Assembly (NCBI GenBank): GCA_900540865.1
Contig: UQHH01000062.1
Coordinates: forward strand, 1-16,034
From: an uncultured Oscillospiraceae bacterium
GTDB lineage: Bacteria > Bacillota > Clostridia > Oscillospirales > Acutalibacteraceae
Direction of reading: 5' to 3'
Length of the DNA stretch: 16,034 nt
Positions within the stretch are counted from its first letter, which is position 1. Each line of letters starts with the position of its first letter. Below are positions 1 through 7,361 of this stretch, piece by piece. The translations under genes were made by a program, and so were the position numbers. The notes beneath the pieces are model-generated. The model was not told the origin of the DNA, did not search any database, and saw only the letters and a list, made by a program, of their open reading frames with translations.

Positions 1-43
1 ATGAAAAAATTCATGAAGTAGAATGCTTTAATCAATAAAACAA

Positions 44-60
44 TGAAACGGAACGTTTCA
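44..60. repeat. Short inverted repeat near the left edge
   Basis: The arms TGAAACG and CGTTTCA flank a GAA centre in an AT-rich stretch downstream of adhE. The symmetry resembles a repressor operator (the half-sites recall LacI-family sites) more than a terminator, because no T tract follows. The gene it might serve lies outside the window, so no function is assigned. Confidence 0.3.
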
Positions 61-110
61 ATAAAAGCCTTCAAGAACGATTTTATATAAAAGAATATGG
101 CAGTAAGGAA

Positions 111-133
111 AGGGCAGATTGCAAATCTGCCCT
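111..133 (-). other. Second hairpin in the adhE 3' region
   Basis: A 10-bp perfect stem (111-120 with 124-133) has a 3-nt loop. It abuts the main adhE terminator on its downstream side in the minus-strand sense. Only a weak pyrimidine stretch (TTCCTT) follows it on that strand. It may be a backup terminator or a 3'-end stabiliser. Confidence 0.45.
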
Positions 134-167
134 AAAAAAGCAGCGCACCGGGGAACCGGTGCGCTGC
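134..167 (-). terminator. Rho-independent terminator of adhE
   Basis: A 12-bp perfect GC-rich stem (140-151 with 156-167) with a GGAA/TTCC loop is followed on the minus strand by six T residues (complement of 134-139). It lies about 45 bases past the adhE stop codon. Stem, loop and T tract all fit an intrinsic terminator. Confidence 0.9.
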
Positions 168-214
168 TGTAATATAGAAGGGAGGTAGAAAACTGAAAAC
201 TATTTTTATGCGAA

Positions 215-2824
215 TTACTCTTCGCCGTAATAAGCCTTGGTGTAGATTTCCTTAATCTCGCTGATGAGCGGGTAACGCGGATTCGCGGTTGTGCACTGGT
301 CCTCGTGCGCGCGCTCAGCAAGGGACTGGAGCGAATTGAAGAATACCTTCTCGTCAACGCCCTGGTTCTTGATGCCGAAGTCGATACCGACCTCGTTGGT
401 CAGCTCTCTGATGGCCTTAATCAGGTTGTTTACGCTTTCTTCCGTCGTCTTGCCGCCCACGCCAATCATCTTGGCAATCTTGGCAAACTTCTGGTCAGCG
501 ATGAACTTCTCATATTTCGGGAAGGTCGCAAACTTTGTGGGCTTCTGCGCGTTGTACTGGCAGATATAGGGGAGAAGCAGCGCGTTTGCAAGGCCGTGCG
601 GGATGTGGTACTCGCCGCCGAGCTTATGCGCCATGGAGTGGTTGAGTCCCAGGAACGCGTTGGTGAACGCCATACCGGCAATACAGGAAGCGTTGTGCAT
701 CTTCTCCCTTGCCTCAAGGTCGGTGGCGCCGTTCTTGTAGGCTCTCGGCAGGTAGGTGAATACCATATCGATTGCCTGGAGCGCAAGGCCGTCCGTGTAG
801 TCGCTCGCCATAACGGAGACATAAGCCTCGATGGCGTGCGTCAGAACGTCAAGGCCGGTAAACGCGGTCGCGGATTTCGGCAGGGAGGTGACGAACTGCG
901 GGTCGATGATTGCGACGCTCGGCGTGAGCGAATAGTCGGCCAGCGGGTACTTGATGTTGCCGTTTTTCCTGTCTGTGATGACAGAGAAGCTCGTAACCTC
1001 GGAACCGGTACCGGAGGTCGTCGGAATACAAACCATCTGGGATTTTTCACCGAGCCTCGGGAACTTGTAGGCACGCTTTCTAATATCCATGAACTTCTGC
1101 TTGAGTCCGTCGAACGTGGTGTCGGGATGCTCATAGAACAGCCACATGCCCTTGGCCGCGTCCATTGCGCTGCCGCCGCCGAGCGCGATGATAACATCCG
1201 GCTGGAAGGTGCGCATCGCCTCAACGCCGCGCATGATTGTCTCTACATCCGGGTCGGGCTCTACGTCACTGTAAATCTCAGCGTGGCAGTACTGCTCCCT
1301 CTTGCGGAGGTAGTAAAGGATTTTATCGACGTTGCCGAGTTGGACCATGGTCGGGTCGGTAACGATAAACGCACGCTCAATGCCTTCCATCTTCTCAAGG
1401 TACTGGATAGAATCATACTCAAAGTAAATCTTCGGCGGAACCTTAAACCACTGCATATTAACTCTCCTCTTGGCAATACGCTTCTTGTTAATCAAATTAA
1501 CGCTCGAAACGTTGGATGTCGTTGAGTTGTGGCCGTAGGAGCCGCAGCCCAGCGTGAGCGACGGCGTGTTCGTGTTGTAAATATCGCCGATAGCGCCCTG
1601 CGAGGACGGAGAGTTGGAGATGACACGGCCGACGCGCATTGCCTCGCCGTAAGCCTGGATGATGTCCTCGTTTGTGCTGTGGATAACAGCGGAGTGGCCG
1701 AGGCCGCCCATCTCAAGCATGTCGTTTGCGTACTGGAAGCCCTGCTCGGTGCTGTCCACGATAAAGTAAGCGAGCACAGGGGAGAGTTTTTCCCTCGAAA
1801 GCGGATACTCCGGGCCGACCTTCGGGAGCTTCGCGATAAGAATCTTCGTCTTGTCGGGAACCTTAACGCCCGCCTGCTCGGCAATCCACGTTGCCGGCTT
1901 GCCGACGATAACCGGGTTGACTGCCTGCTTTTCGGGGTTAATCACGTAATTCGAGACTTTCTCTGTTTCTTCCTTGTTGAGGAAGTAGCAGTTGTTGTCC
2001 TTCATAATCTTTTCAAAATCTTTCGCGATTTCCTTGTCGACGATAACAGCCTGCTCGGAGGCGCAAATCATGCCGTTGTCGAACGTTTTGGAGAGCATCA
2101 GGTCTGTGCAGGCCCTCTCGAGGTTCGCGCTCTTCTCAATGTAGCAGGGAACGTTGCCCGGGCCAACGCCGAGCGCCGGCTTACCGGTCGAATACGCCGC
2201 CTTGACCATGCCAGAGCCGCCTGTCGCAAGGACCATAGCAACGCCCGGGTGGTTCATCAGGTAGTTGGTCGCCTCAACGGAGGGCGTCTCAATCCACTGG
2301 ATGCAATTCTCAGGAGCGCCCGCCTTGATTGCCGCGTCCCTTACAACTTTCGCGGCCGCGATGGAGCACTGCTGCGCGCTCGGATGGAAACCGAAGATAA
2401 TCGGGTTTCTGCCCTTTGCGCAAATCATGGACTTAAACATGGTGGTCGAGGTGGGGTTCGTTACGGGCGTAACGCCGCATACGATGCCGACCGGTTCCGC
2501 GACCTCCACATAGCCTTCCATTTCGTTTTCTTCGACAATACCGACGGTCTTCGCGTACTTAATGGAATGCCAGATATATTCGGTAGCAAACATGTTCTTG
2601 ATGATTTTGTCTTCGAGCACGCCTCTTCCTGTTTCCTCATAGGCGAGCTTAGCAAGCGGCATATGCTGGTCGAGGCCCGCAAGAGCCATTGCCTTTACGA
2701 TTGCGTCAACCTGCTCCTGGTCGAGCTTCATATACTCCTCCAGAGCCTGCTGCGCCTTCGCAACATAACCGTCAATCATCTTGGCTACATCGTTCTGCTG
2801 CGGTTTTTCTTGTGCTTTTGCCAT
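215..2824 (-). CDS. adhE: Bifunctional acetaldehyde-CoA/alcohol dehydrogenase AdhE
   Basis: AdhE reduces acetyl-CoA to acetaldehyde and then to ethanol, oxidising two NADH; in this family it usually assembles into cytoplasmic spirosomes. The 869 residues match the usual full length. The N-terminal CoA-acylating aldehyde dehydrogenase half (about 10-450) carries GVTPVTNPT near 117-125 and the catalytic Cys at about 254 in the motif DNGMICASEQ. A linker rich in Lys and Arg (about 455-470) leads to an iron-dependent alcohol dehydrogenase half. That half has the nucleotide motif GGGSAMDAAKG and the likely Fe ligands in GLDVLTHAIEAY and NHSMAHKLGGEYHIPHG. The ATG is preceded by AGGAGG at good spacing. 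It is monocistronic, with its own promoter, two Rex operators and a terminator. I see no missing catalytic residue. Confidence 0.97.
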   Translation of the reverse strand: MAKAQEKPQQNDVAKMIDGYVAKAQQALEEYMKLDQEQVDAIVKAMALAGLDQHMPLAKLAYEETGRGVLEDKIIKNMFATEYIWHSIKYAKTVGIVEENEMEGYVEVAEPVGIVCGVTPVTNPTSTTMFKSMICAKGRNPIIFGFHPSAQQCSIAAAKVVRDAAIKAGAPENCIQWIETPSVEATNYLMNHPGVAMVLATGGSGMVKAAYSTGKPALGVGPGNVPCYIEKSANLERACTDLMLSKTFDNGMICASEQAVIVDKEIAKDFEKIMKDNNCYFLNKEETEKVSNYVINPEKQAVNPVIVGKPATWIAEQAGVKVPDKTKILIAKLPKVGPEYPLSREKLSPVLAYFIVDSTEQGFQYANDMLEMGGLGHSAVIHSTNEDIIQAYGEAMRVGRVISNSPSSQGAIGDIYNTNTPSLTLGCGSYGHNSTTSNVSSVNLINKKRIAKRRVNMQWFKVPPKIYFEYDSIQYLEKMEGIERAFIVTDPTMVQLGNVDKILYYLRKREQYCHAEIYSDVEPDPDVETIMRGVEAMRTFQPDVIIALGGGSAMDAAKGMWLFYEHPDTTFDGLKQKFMDIRKRAYKFPRLGEKSQMVCIPTTSGTGSEVTSFSVITDRKNGNIKYPLADYSLTPSVAIIDPQFVTSLPKSATAFTGLDVLTHAIEAYVSVMASDYTDGLALQAIDMVFTYLPRAYKNGATDLEAREKMHNASCIAGMAFTNAFLGLNHSMAHKLGGEYHIPHGLANALLLPYICQYNAQKPTKFATFPKYEKFIADQKFAKIAKMIGVGGKTTEESVNNLIKAIRELTNEVGIDFGIKNQGVDEKVFFNSLQSLAERAHEDQCTTANPRYPLISEIKEIYTKAYYGEE

Positions 2825-2850
2825 TTCAGTTACCTCCTGTTTTCTAAGAC

Positions 2851-2868
2851 TTGTTAAAAGATTAACAA
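2851..2868. promoter_or_regulatory. Rex operator 1 of adhE
   Basis: The site TTGTTAAAAGATTAACAA matches the palindromic Rex consensus TTGTTAA-N4-TTAACAA at all 14 specified positions. It lies just downstream of the predicted transcription start (about 2875) and upstream of the adhE ribosome site, where bound repressor would block initiation or elongation. The gene for Rex is next door. Confidence 0.9.
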
Positions 2869-2881
2869 TCTCATTGCCTAT

Positions 2882-2910
2882 AGTATAGCATCGGCTATAT
2901 GGATTGTCAA
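2882..2910 (-). promoter_or_regulatory. Sigma-A promoter of adhE
   Basis: On the minus strand, TTGACA (complement of 2905-2910) is separated by exactly 17 nt from TATACT (complement of 2882-2887). A TG one base before the -10 makes it an extended -10 element. The predicted start is near 2875, giving a leader of about 50 nt. The -35 box lies inside Rex operator 2. Confidence 0.88.
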
Positions 2911-2921
2911 TAAATTAACAA
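2904..2921. promoter_or_regulatory. Rex operator 2, overlapping the adhE -35 box
   Basis: The site TTGTCAATAAATTAACAA differs from the Rex consensus at one specified position (C in place of T in the left arm). It contains the -35 hexamer of the adhE promoter, so occupancy would compete directly with RNA polymerase. Its centre is 53 bp from that of operator 1, about five helical turns, which puts the two sites on the same face. Confidence 0.85.
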
Positions 2922-2943
2922 ACTTTTTTACGGTTTGGCTTAT

Positions 2944-2993
2944 AAAAAATCCGGCGTGTTTTTTCGAATTTTTTGTACAAAAAATTCGCCGGA
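2944..2993 (-). terminator. Terminator of rex
   Basis: The outer stem TCCGGCG/CGCCGGA (2950-2956 with 2987-2993) encloses a 10-bp AT-rich inner palindrome (2965-2974 with 2979-2988). The two share a few bases and would compete slightly. On the minus strand the outer stem is followed by six T residues (complement of 2944-2949). It separates rex from the adhE promoter, so adhE is not a simple continuation of the rex transcript. Confidence 0.75.
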
Positions 2994-3018
2994 AAATCTA
3001 ACGGATATTATGCCCGTT

Positions 3019-3678
3019 TTAAGGCTCGATATTTGCCTGGTGCTGCGCCGCGGCGGTAATGCGGTAGCAGAGCGTCATCAAACTGTCGGACATATGGACG
3101 TTCTCGACAATCACATCGTCGTAAGCGACGGAAAGGTCGTAATGGCTGAAGTTCCAGTAGTTTTTGATTCCAGAGGCGTATAGGATTTTCGCAATCGGCT
3201 CGACTGAGCTTTTCGGCACGCAGAGGATTGCGGCCTCCGGGCGGTACAGCTCGCAGAACTGTTCCAGGTTTTTGATATCTTCGACGACAACCTCGCGGAT
3301 TTCCTGGCCGATGAGCGTTTTGTCACGGTCGAAAATGCCAATTAATTCAAACCCGCGCGTCTCGAACGACATATGCGTCGCTACAGCCCGCCCCAGGTTG
3401 CCCGCGCCGATGAGTACCGTCTTGTGGCGGCCCTGTAAACCGAGGATATTTTCAATTTCGTCATAGAGCTGTTCTACGCTGTAGCCGTAGCCCTGCTGCC
3501 CAAAGCCGCCGAAGCAGTTAAAATCCTGCCGTACCTGCGACGCGGTAAGCTTCATCCGGTCGGCCAGCTCCTTTGAGGAGATACGCATGACGCCCTGTGT
3601 CTTAAGCTCCGAAAGAAAACGGTAATAGCGCGGCAGGCGGCGGATGACCGACATCGATATATTTTCCCTTTTGCTCAT
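3019..3678 (-). CDS. rex: Redox-sensing transcriptional repressor Rex
   Basis: Rex is a dimeric cytoplasmic repressor that binds its operators when NAD+ is abundant and releases them when NADH rises. Residues about 1-80 form the winged-helix DNA-binding domain, including TASQVRQDFNCFGGFGQQGYGY, typical of the family. A Rossmann domain follows, with GAGNLG at about 91-96 after VLI. The start is the ATG at 3676-3678, giving 219 residues, the usual Rex length. It has GAAGGAAAAG just upstream and begins MSKRENISM. An ATG 45 bases earlier adds a basic tail that the family does not need and has a poorer ribosome site. The gene lies between icd and adhE on the same strand. The consensus operators at adhE and the variant at acnA make it the likely regulator of both. 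Confidence 0.95.
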   Translation of the reverse strand: MSKRENISMSVIRRLPRYYRFLSELKTQGVMRISSKELADRMKLTASQVRQDFNCFGGFGQQGYGYSVEQLYDEIENILGLQGRHKTVLIGAGNLGRAVATHMSFETRGFELIGIFDRDKTLIGQEIREVVVEDIKNLEQFCELYRPEAAILCVPKSSVEPIAKILYASGIKNYWNFSHYDLSVAYDDVIVENVHMSDSLMTLCYRITAAAQHQANIEP

Positions 3679-3780
3679 AATCTTTTCCTTCTTCCTGAAT
3701 CTTCTTCCTTTTCCTGCAGCCATTCTGAAAACAGCTCTCTGAAGCTGCCTTGAGAATATCCACAGGTGTTTTATGCCGCG

Positions 3781-3810
3781 TCAGCCGGACGGGAAAAACC
3801 GTCCGGCTGA
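3781..3810 (-). other. Strong hairpin between icd and rex
   Basis: A 12-bp perfect stem (3781-3792 with 3799-3810) with a 6-base loop begins 13 bases past the icd stop codon. The T run lies in the loop on the minus strand and none follows the stem, so this is not a standard intrinsic terminator. It may stabilise the icd 3' end or attenuate read-through into rex. Confidence 0.6.
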
Positions 3811-3822
3811 TGAAAGACAATA

Positions 3823-5034
3823 TTACATCATAGCGGAAAGACGAACGCCTATTTCCTTGAGGAATGTTTCTGTGTCTACCTTCTTTTTGTTTGCAAGAGA
3901 GGAAAGCAGGTACAAATCGCCCGTCATTATGCCGTCCTCAATCGTCTGCAGCGTCGCCGCCTCCAGCTTATCGGCAAACGCGCAAAGCTCCGGCGTATTA
4001 TCGAGTTCGCCGCGCTTACGCAGGGCGCCGCTCCACGCGAAGAGGGTCGCTACGCTGTTGGTGGAGGTCTGCTCGCCCTTCAAATATTTATAGTAGTGGC
4101 GCTGCACGGTGCCGTGCGCCGCCTCGTACTCATATACGCCGTCGGGGGACACGAGCACGCTCGTCATCATCGCAAGGCTGCCGAACGCGGTTGCCACCAT
4201 GTCGGACATGACGTCGCCGTCGTAGTTCTTGCAGGCCCAGATATAGCCGCCCTCACTGCGGACAACGCGCGCAACCGCGTCGTCGATGAGGGTATAGAAA
4301 TATTCGATGCCGGCTTTCTCAAATTTTTCTTTATATTCGTTTTCAAAAATTTCATTAAAAATATCCTTGAAACGGTGGTCGTACTTCTTGCTGATGGTGT
4401 CCTTTGTCGCAAACCATACGTCCTGGTGCACATCGAGCGCGTAGTTGAAGCAGGAACGCGCGAAGCTGCCGATGCTCTTGTCGAGGTTGTGCATGCCCTG
4501 TATGATACCGTCGCCGTCGAAATCGTGAATGAGCTGGCGCTGCTCTGTGCCGTCGGGCGCGGTGACGCAAAGCTCCGCCTTGCTGCCGCCCTTGACAACC
4601 ATTTCCGTGTTCTTGTAAACGTCGCCGTACGCGTGACGCGCAATGCAAATCGGCTTTTTCCAGGTGGGGATAAACGGGGTGATGCCCTTGACGACAATCG
4701 GCGTTCTGAAAACCGTACCGTCGAGAATCGCGCGGATGGTGCCGTTGGGGGACTTCCACATTTCCTTCAGGTCATATTCCACGACGCGCTCGGCGTTCGG
4801 CGTGATGGTCGCGCACTTGACGGCCACACCGTATTTTTTTGTCGCCTGCGCGCTGTCGAAGGTAACCTGGTCGTTTGTTTCGTTGCGGTGCTTGAGCCCC
4901 AAATCGTAATATTCCGTGTTCAAATCGATATAGGGGGTAAGAAGAATATCCTTAATCATCTGCCAGATGACCCTGGTCATCTCGTCCCCGTCCATTTCGA
5001 CCAAAGGGGTTTTCATTTGGATTTTGTCTGCCAA
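3823..5034 (-). CDS. icd: NADP-dependent isocitrate dehydrogenase (eukaryote-like homodimeric type)
   Basis: The enzyme converts isocitrate and NADP+ to 2-oxoglutarate, CO2 and NADPH in the cytoplasm, supplying glutamate synthesis. The protein opens with MADKIQMKTPLVEMDGDEMTR. It carries KCATITPN (about 73-80) and the substrate loop SPNGT (about 95-99), features of the IDH1/IDH2-like homodimeric class rather than the E. coli Icd class. I place the start at TTG 5032-5034 (403 residues), because AGGAG lies 8 bases upstream. A GTG three codons earlier overlaps that ribosome site and cannot use it. The gene follows acnA by about 110 bases with no minus-strand terminator between, so co-transcription is likely. 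Aconitase supplies its substrate. Confidence 0.94.
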   Translation of the reverse strand: MADKIQMKTPLVEMDGDEMTRVIWQMIKDILLTPYIDLNTEYYDLGLKHRNETNDQVTFDSAQATKKYGVAVKCATITPNAERVVEYDLKEMWKSPNGTIRAILDGTVFRTPIVVKGITPFIPTWKKPICIARHAYGDVYKNTEMVVKGGSKAELCVTAPDGTEQRQLIHDFDGDGIIQGMHNLDKSIGSFARSCFNYALDVHQDVWFATKDTISKKYDHRFKDIFNEIFENEYKEKFEKAGIEYFYTLIDDAVARVVRSEGGYIWACKNYDGDVMSDMVATAFGSLAMMTSVLVSPDGVYEYEAAHGTVQRHYYKYLKGEQTSTNSVATLFAWSGALRKRGELDNTPELCAFADKLEAATLQTIEDGIMTGDLYLLSSLANKKKVDTETFLKEIGVRLSAMM

Positions 5035-5083
5035 TGGAATCACTCCTGTTTATTAGATTTCCTGTCCCGAAAAAACGGATTGT

Positions 5084-5141
5084 CCGCCGGGTATTAACCG
5101 GCGGTTTTTATATGTACACTCCGCCCATAAAGGGCGGTTTT
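5084..5141 (+). terminator. Two terminator-like hairpins facing the plus strand, between icd and acnA
   Basis: Hairpin 1 pairs 5084-5090 (CCGCCGG) with 5098-5104 and is followed by TTTTT. Hairpin 2 pairs 5121-5126 (CCGCCC) with 5132-5137 and is followed by TTTT. The T tracts lie on the plus strand only, where no gene is present. For the minus-strand acnA-icd transcript these are hairpins without a 3' T tract. They may stop antisense transcription or act as processing sites. Confidence 0.5.
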
Positions 5142-5145
5142 AGAA

Positions 5146-7077
5146 TCAGGCGTTTTCTTTGGTGTAATTGAGCAGGCCGCCTGCTAGGATAATCGCCTTT
5201 GTCCTGTCGGTCAGCTCGCATTTCGCGGTAATTTTTTCGCCGGTCGTCTTGTTTTCAATTACGACGTCACGGCCCTCCTCTATACATGCCTTCACGTCCG
5301 GCATGGAAAGCGCGTCGCCCTGCGATATTTTATCGTAGTCCGCCTCATTTTCAAAGGTAAGGGGCAGGATGCCGGCGTTGATGAGGTTGCTGCGGTGGAT
5401 ACGCGCAAAGCTCTTGACCAATACGGCCTTTACGCCGAGGTATAAGGGCGCGAGCGCCGCGTGCTCCCTAGACGAGCCCTGCCCATAGTTTGCGCCGCCT
5501 ACGATGACGCTCTGCTTCATTTCCTGCGCGCGCTTCGGGAATTCCTTGTCGCACACGGTAAAGCAGTGCTGGGAAATCGCGGGGATATTTGAGCGCAGCG
5601 GGAGAATTTTCGCGCCCGCCGGCATGATATGGTCTGTTGTGATGTTGTCGCCTACCTTCAAGGCACAGGAAGCCTCAATGCTATCCGCAAGCGGCTTCGT
5701 CGTGGGGAAGGGCTTGATGTTCGGTCCGCGCAGAACCTCTACGCTGTCCATTTCCTCCTCGGGCGCGGGCGGCGTTACCATGTTGTCGTTGATAAGGAAC
5801 GCTTCCGGCAGGTCTATTTTTACCTCTTCGCCCAGTGTGCACGGGTCGGTAAACACGCCGGTAAGCGCGGATGCCGCGGCCGTTTCAGGGCTTACCAGGT
5901 AAATCTGTCCGTCCGCAGTGCCGGAGCGCCCTTCAAAATTGCGGTTGAAGGTGCGCAGGGAAATACCCTTGGAGTTCGGAGACTGCCCCATGCCGATACA
6001 CGGGCCGCACGCACATTCCAGAATCCTTGCGCCCGCGGCAATCAAATCTCCGAGCGCGCCGTTTAAGGCAAGCATATTGTAAACCTGCTTGGAGCCGGGC
6101 GCGATGGAAAGGCTTACGTCCTCGTTTACTGTCTTTCCTTTTAATATAGCGGCTACGCGCATCAGGTCGAGGTAAGAAGAGTTCGTGCAGGAGCCGATGC
6201 ATACCTGGTCGACCTTCTGCGGGCCGATTTCTTCAATCGTTTTGATGTTGTCCGGGCTGTGCGGGCACGCCGCCATCGGCTTGAGAGCGGACAGGTCGAT
6301 TTCGATGACCTCGTCGTACACGGCGTCGCTGTCCGGCTGAAGCTCACACCAGTCCTCTTCGCGGCCCTGCGCCTTTAAGAAGGACTTCGTAATTTCGTCG
6401 GACGGGAAGATGGAGGTCGTGGCGCCAAGCTCCGCGCCCATGTTCGTGATGGTCGCGCGCTCAGGTACGCTCAGGCTTTTTACGCCGTCCCCGCCGTACT
6501 CGACGATTTTGCCAACGCCGCCCTTAACGGACATGATGCGCAGTACTTCCAGGATGACGTCCTTTGCAGATACCCACGGCTGCAGCTTGCCGGTAAGGTT
6601 TACACGCACCATTTTTGGCATGGTGATATAGTAAGCGCCGCCGCCCATCGCAACCGCGACGTCCAGTCCGCCCGCTCCCATTGCAAGCATACCGATGCCG
6701 CCGCCCGTGGGGGTGTGGCTGTCGGAGCCGATAAGCGTTTTGCCCGGCTTGCCGAAGCGCTCTAAATGTACCTGATGGCAGATGCCGTTGCCGGGGCGTG
6801 AAAAGTAAATGCCGTGCTTCTTGGCGACAGACTGGATAAAACGGTGGTCGTCCGCGTTTTCAAAGCCCGTTTGAAGCGTGTTGTGGTCGATATATGCGAC
6901 GCTCTTTTCCGTCTTGACCCTTGGAACGCCCATAGCCTCAAACTCAAGATATGCCATGGTTCCGGTTGCGTCCTGCGTGAGGGTCTGGTCAATTTTCAAA
7001 CCGATGTCACTGCCGACGGTCATTTCGCCGCTGAGCAGGTGTTCTTTGATTATCTTTTGTGCAAGAGTGTAACCCAA
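5146..7077 (-). CDS. acnA: Aconitate hydratase
   Basis: Aconitase interconverts citrate and isocitrate with a [4Fe-4S] cluster, in the cytoplasm. Numbered from the chosen start, the cluster cysteines are in CIGSCTNSS (about 297) and CACGPCIG (about 357 and 360). SDSHTPTGGGIG and a C-terminal swivel domain with GANYGQGSSREHAALAP are also present. The roughly 643-residue length fits the shorter Aquifex/clostridial-type aconitases, not the 850-900-residue AcnA/AcnB. I choose TTG at 7075-7077 (MGYTLAQKIIKEHL), because AAGGAGGAGA lies just upstream. The in-frame TTG at 7099-7101 would translate through the Shine-Dalgarno sequence itself. The gene heads acnA-icd and has a sigma-A promoter with a Rex-like operator at its start site. 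The paralogous enzymes LeuC and homoaconitase are less likely, given the fused swivel domain and the icd neighbour. Confidence 0.93.
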   Translation of the reverse strand: MGYTLAQKIIKEHLLSGEMTVGSDIGLKIDQTLTQDATGTMAYLEFEAMGVPRVKTEKSVAYIDHNTLQTGFENADDHRFIQSVAKKHGIYFSRPGNGICHQVHLERFGKPGKTLIGSDSHTPTGGGIGMLAMGAGGLDVAVAMGGGAYYITMPKMVRVNLTGKLQPWVSAKDVILEVLRIMSVKGGVGKIVEYGGDGVKSLSVPERATITNMGAELGATTSIFPSDEITKSFLKAQGREEDWCELQPDSDAVYDEVIEIDLSALKPMAACPHSPDNIKTIEEIGPQKVDQVCIGSCTNSSYLDLMRVAAILKGKTVNEDVSLSIAPGSKQVYNMLALNGALGDLIAAGARILECACGPCIGMGQSPNSKGISLRTFNRNFEGRSGTADGQIYLVSPETAAASALTGVFTDPCTLGEEVKIDLPEAFLINDNMVTPPAPEEEMDSVEVLRGPNIKPFPTTKPLADSIEASCALKVGDNITTDHIMPAGAKILPLRSNIPAISQHCFTVCDKEFPKRAQEMKQSVIVGGANYGQGSSREHAALAPLYLGVKAVLVKSFARIHRSNLINAGILPLTFENEADYDKISQGDALSMPDVKACIEEGRDVVIENKTTGEKITAKCELTDRTKAIILAGGLLNYTKENA

Positions 7078-7113
7078 GATAATCTCCTCCTTCTTTTTCA
7101 ATTCATAACAGGC

Positions 7114-7137
7114 GGGAGCAAAGGCTGAAAGGCTCCC
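7114..7137 (-). other. Hairpin in the acnA leader
   Basis: GGGAGC and GCTCCC arms (7114-7119 with 7132-7137) enclose a 12-nt loop, within the predicted 5' leader of acnA and about 37 bases before the TTG start. I recognise no known riboswitch or protein-binding element in it. Confidence 0.4.
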
Positions 7138-7155
7138 ACGTTAATAATTTAACAT
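7138..7155. promoter_or_regulatory. Rex-like operator at the acnA transcription start
   Basis: ACGTTAATAATTTAACAT has the perfect core palindrome GTTAA-TAAT-TTAAC and matches the Rex consensus at 11 of 14 specified positions; the outer flanks diverge. It lies on the predicted acnA start point (about 7154), a repressive position. The identity of the bound protein is an inference, strengthened by rex and two better operators nearby. Confidence 0.65.
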
Positions 7156-7160
7156 GTTTT

Positions 7161-7189
7161 ATTATCCACTAATTTATGAAAAAAGTCAA
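7161..7189 (-). promoter_or_regulatory. Sigma-A promoter of acnA-icd
   Basis: On the minus strand, TTGACT (complement of 7184-7189) is separated by 17 nt from GATAAT (complement of 7161-7166). The predicted start is near 7154, giving a leader of about 75 nt that contains the 7114-7137 hairpin. Confidence 0.78.
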
Positions 7190-7308
7190 TCTTTTGCAGG
7201 AATTAAACGGGTTTGCTGCAAAAAGTTCATAAAATTTAAAAAGTAAATAAGTTTAATGTTTGATTTTAGTGGAGTATTATCACCATTGGTCAAGTTCATG
7301 CTGCATAA

Positions 7309-7317
7309 TGTTATAAT
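7309..7317 (+). promoter_or_regulatory. Extended -10 promoter of the dockerin gene
   Basis: TGTTATAAT contains a consensus TATAAT (7312-7317) with a TG extension. The -35 region is poor: TTGGTC at 7286-7291 is 20 nt away. The start codon lies about 37 bases past the expected transcription start. Confidence 0.6.
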
Positions 7318-7361
7318 AGCATTAAGAACACAATTTAGCAGGGAAGCGAAGGTGCAATACA

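Noticed and set aside
305..2857. Two long plus-strand open frames opposite adhE (305-1525 and 1529-2857)
   Set aside because: They mirror the codon pattern of the minus-strand adhE, lack ribosome sites and recognisable domains, and the minus-strand product has complete catalytic motifs.
3679..3723. N-terminal extension of Rex (MAAGKGRRFRKKEKI)
   Set aside because: The region has a purine-rich ribosome site for the downstream ATG, and Rex proteins normally begin close to the winged helix; the extension is probably untranslated leader.
4096..5097. Long plus-strand open frame opposite icd
   Set aside because: It is an antisense shadow of a clearly conserved isocitrate dehydrogenase and has no domain or start signal of its own.
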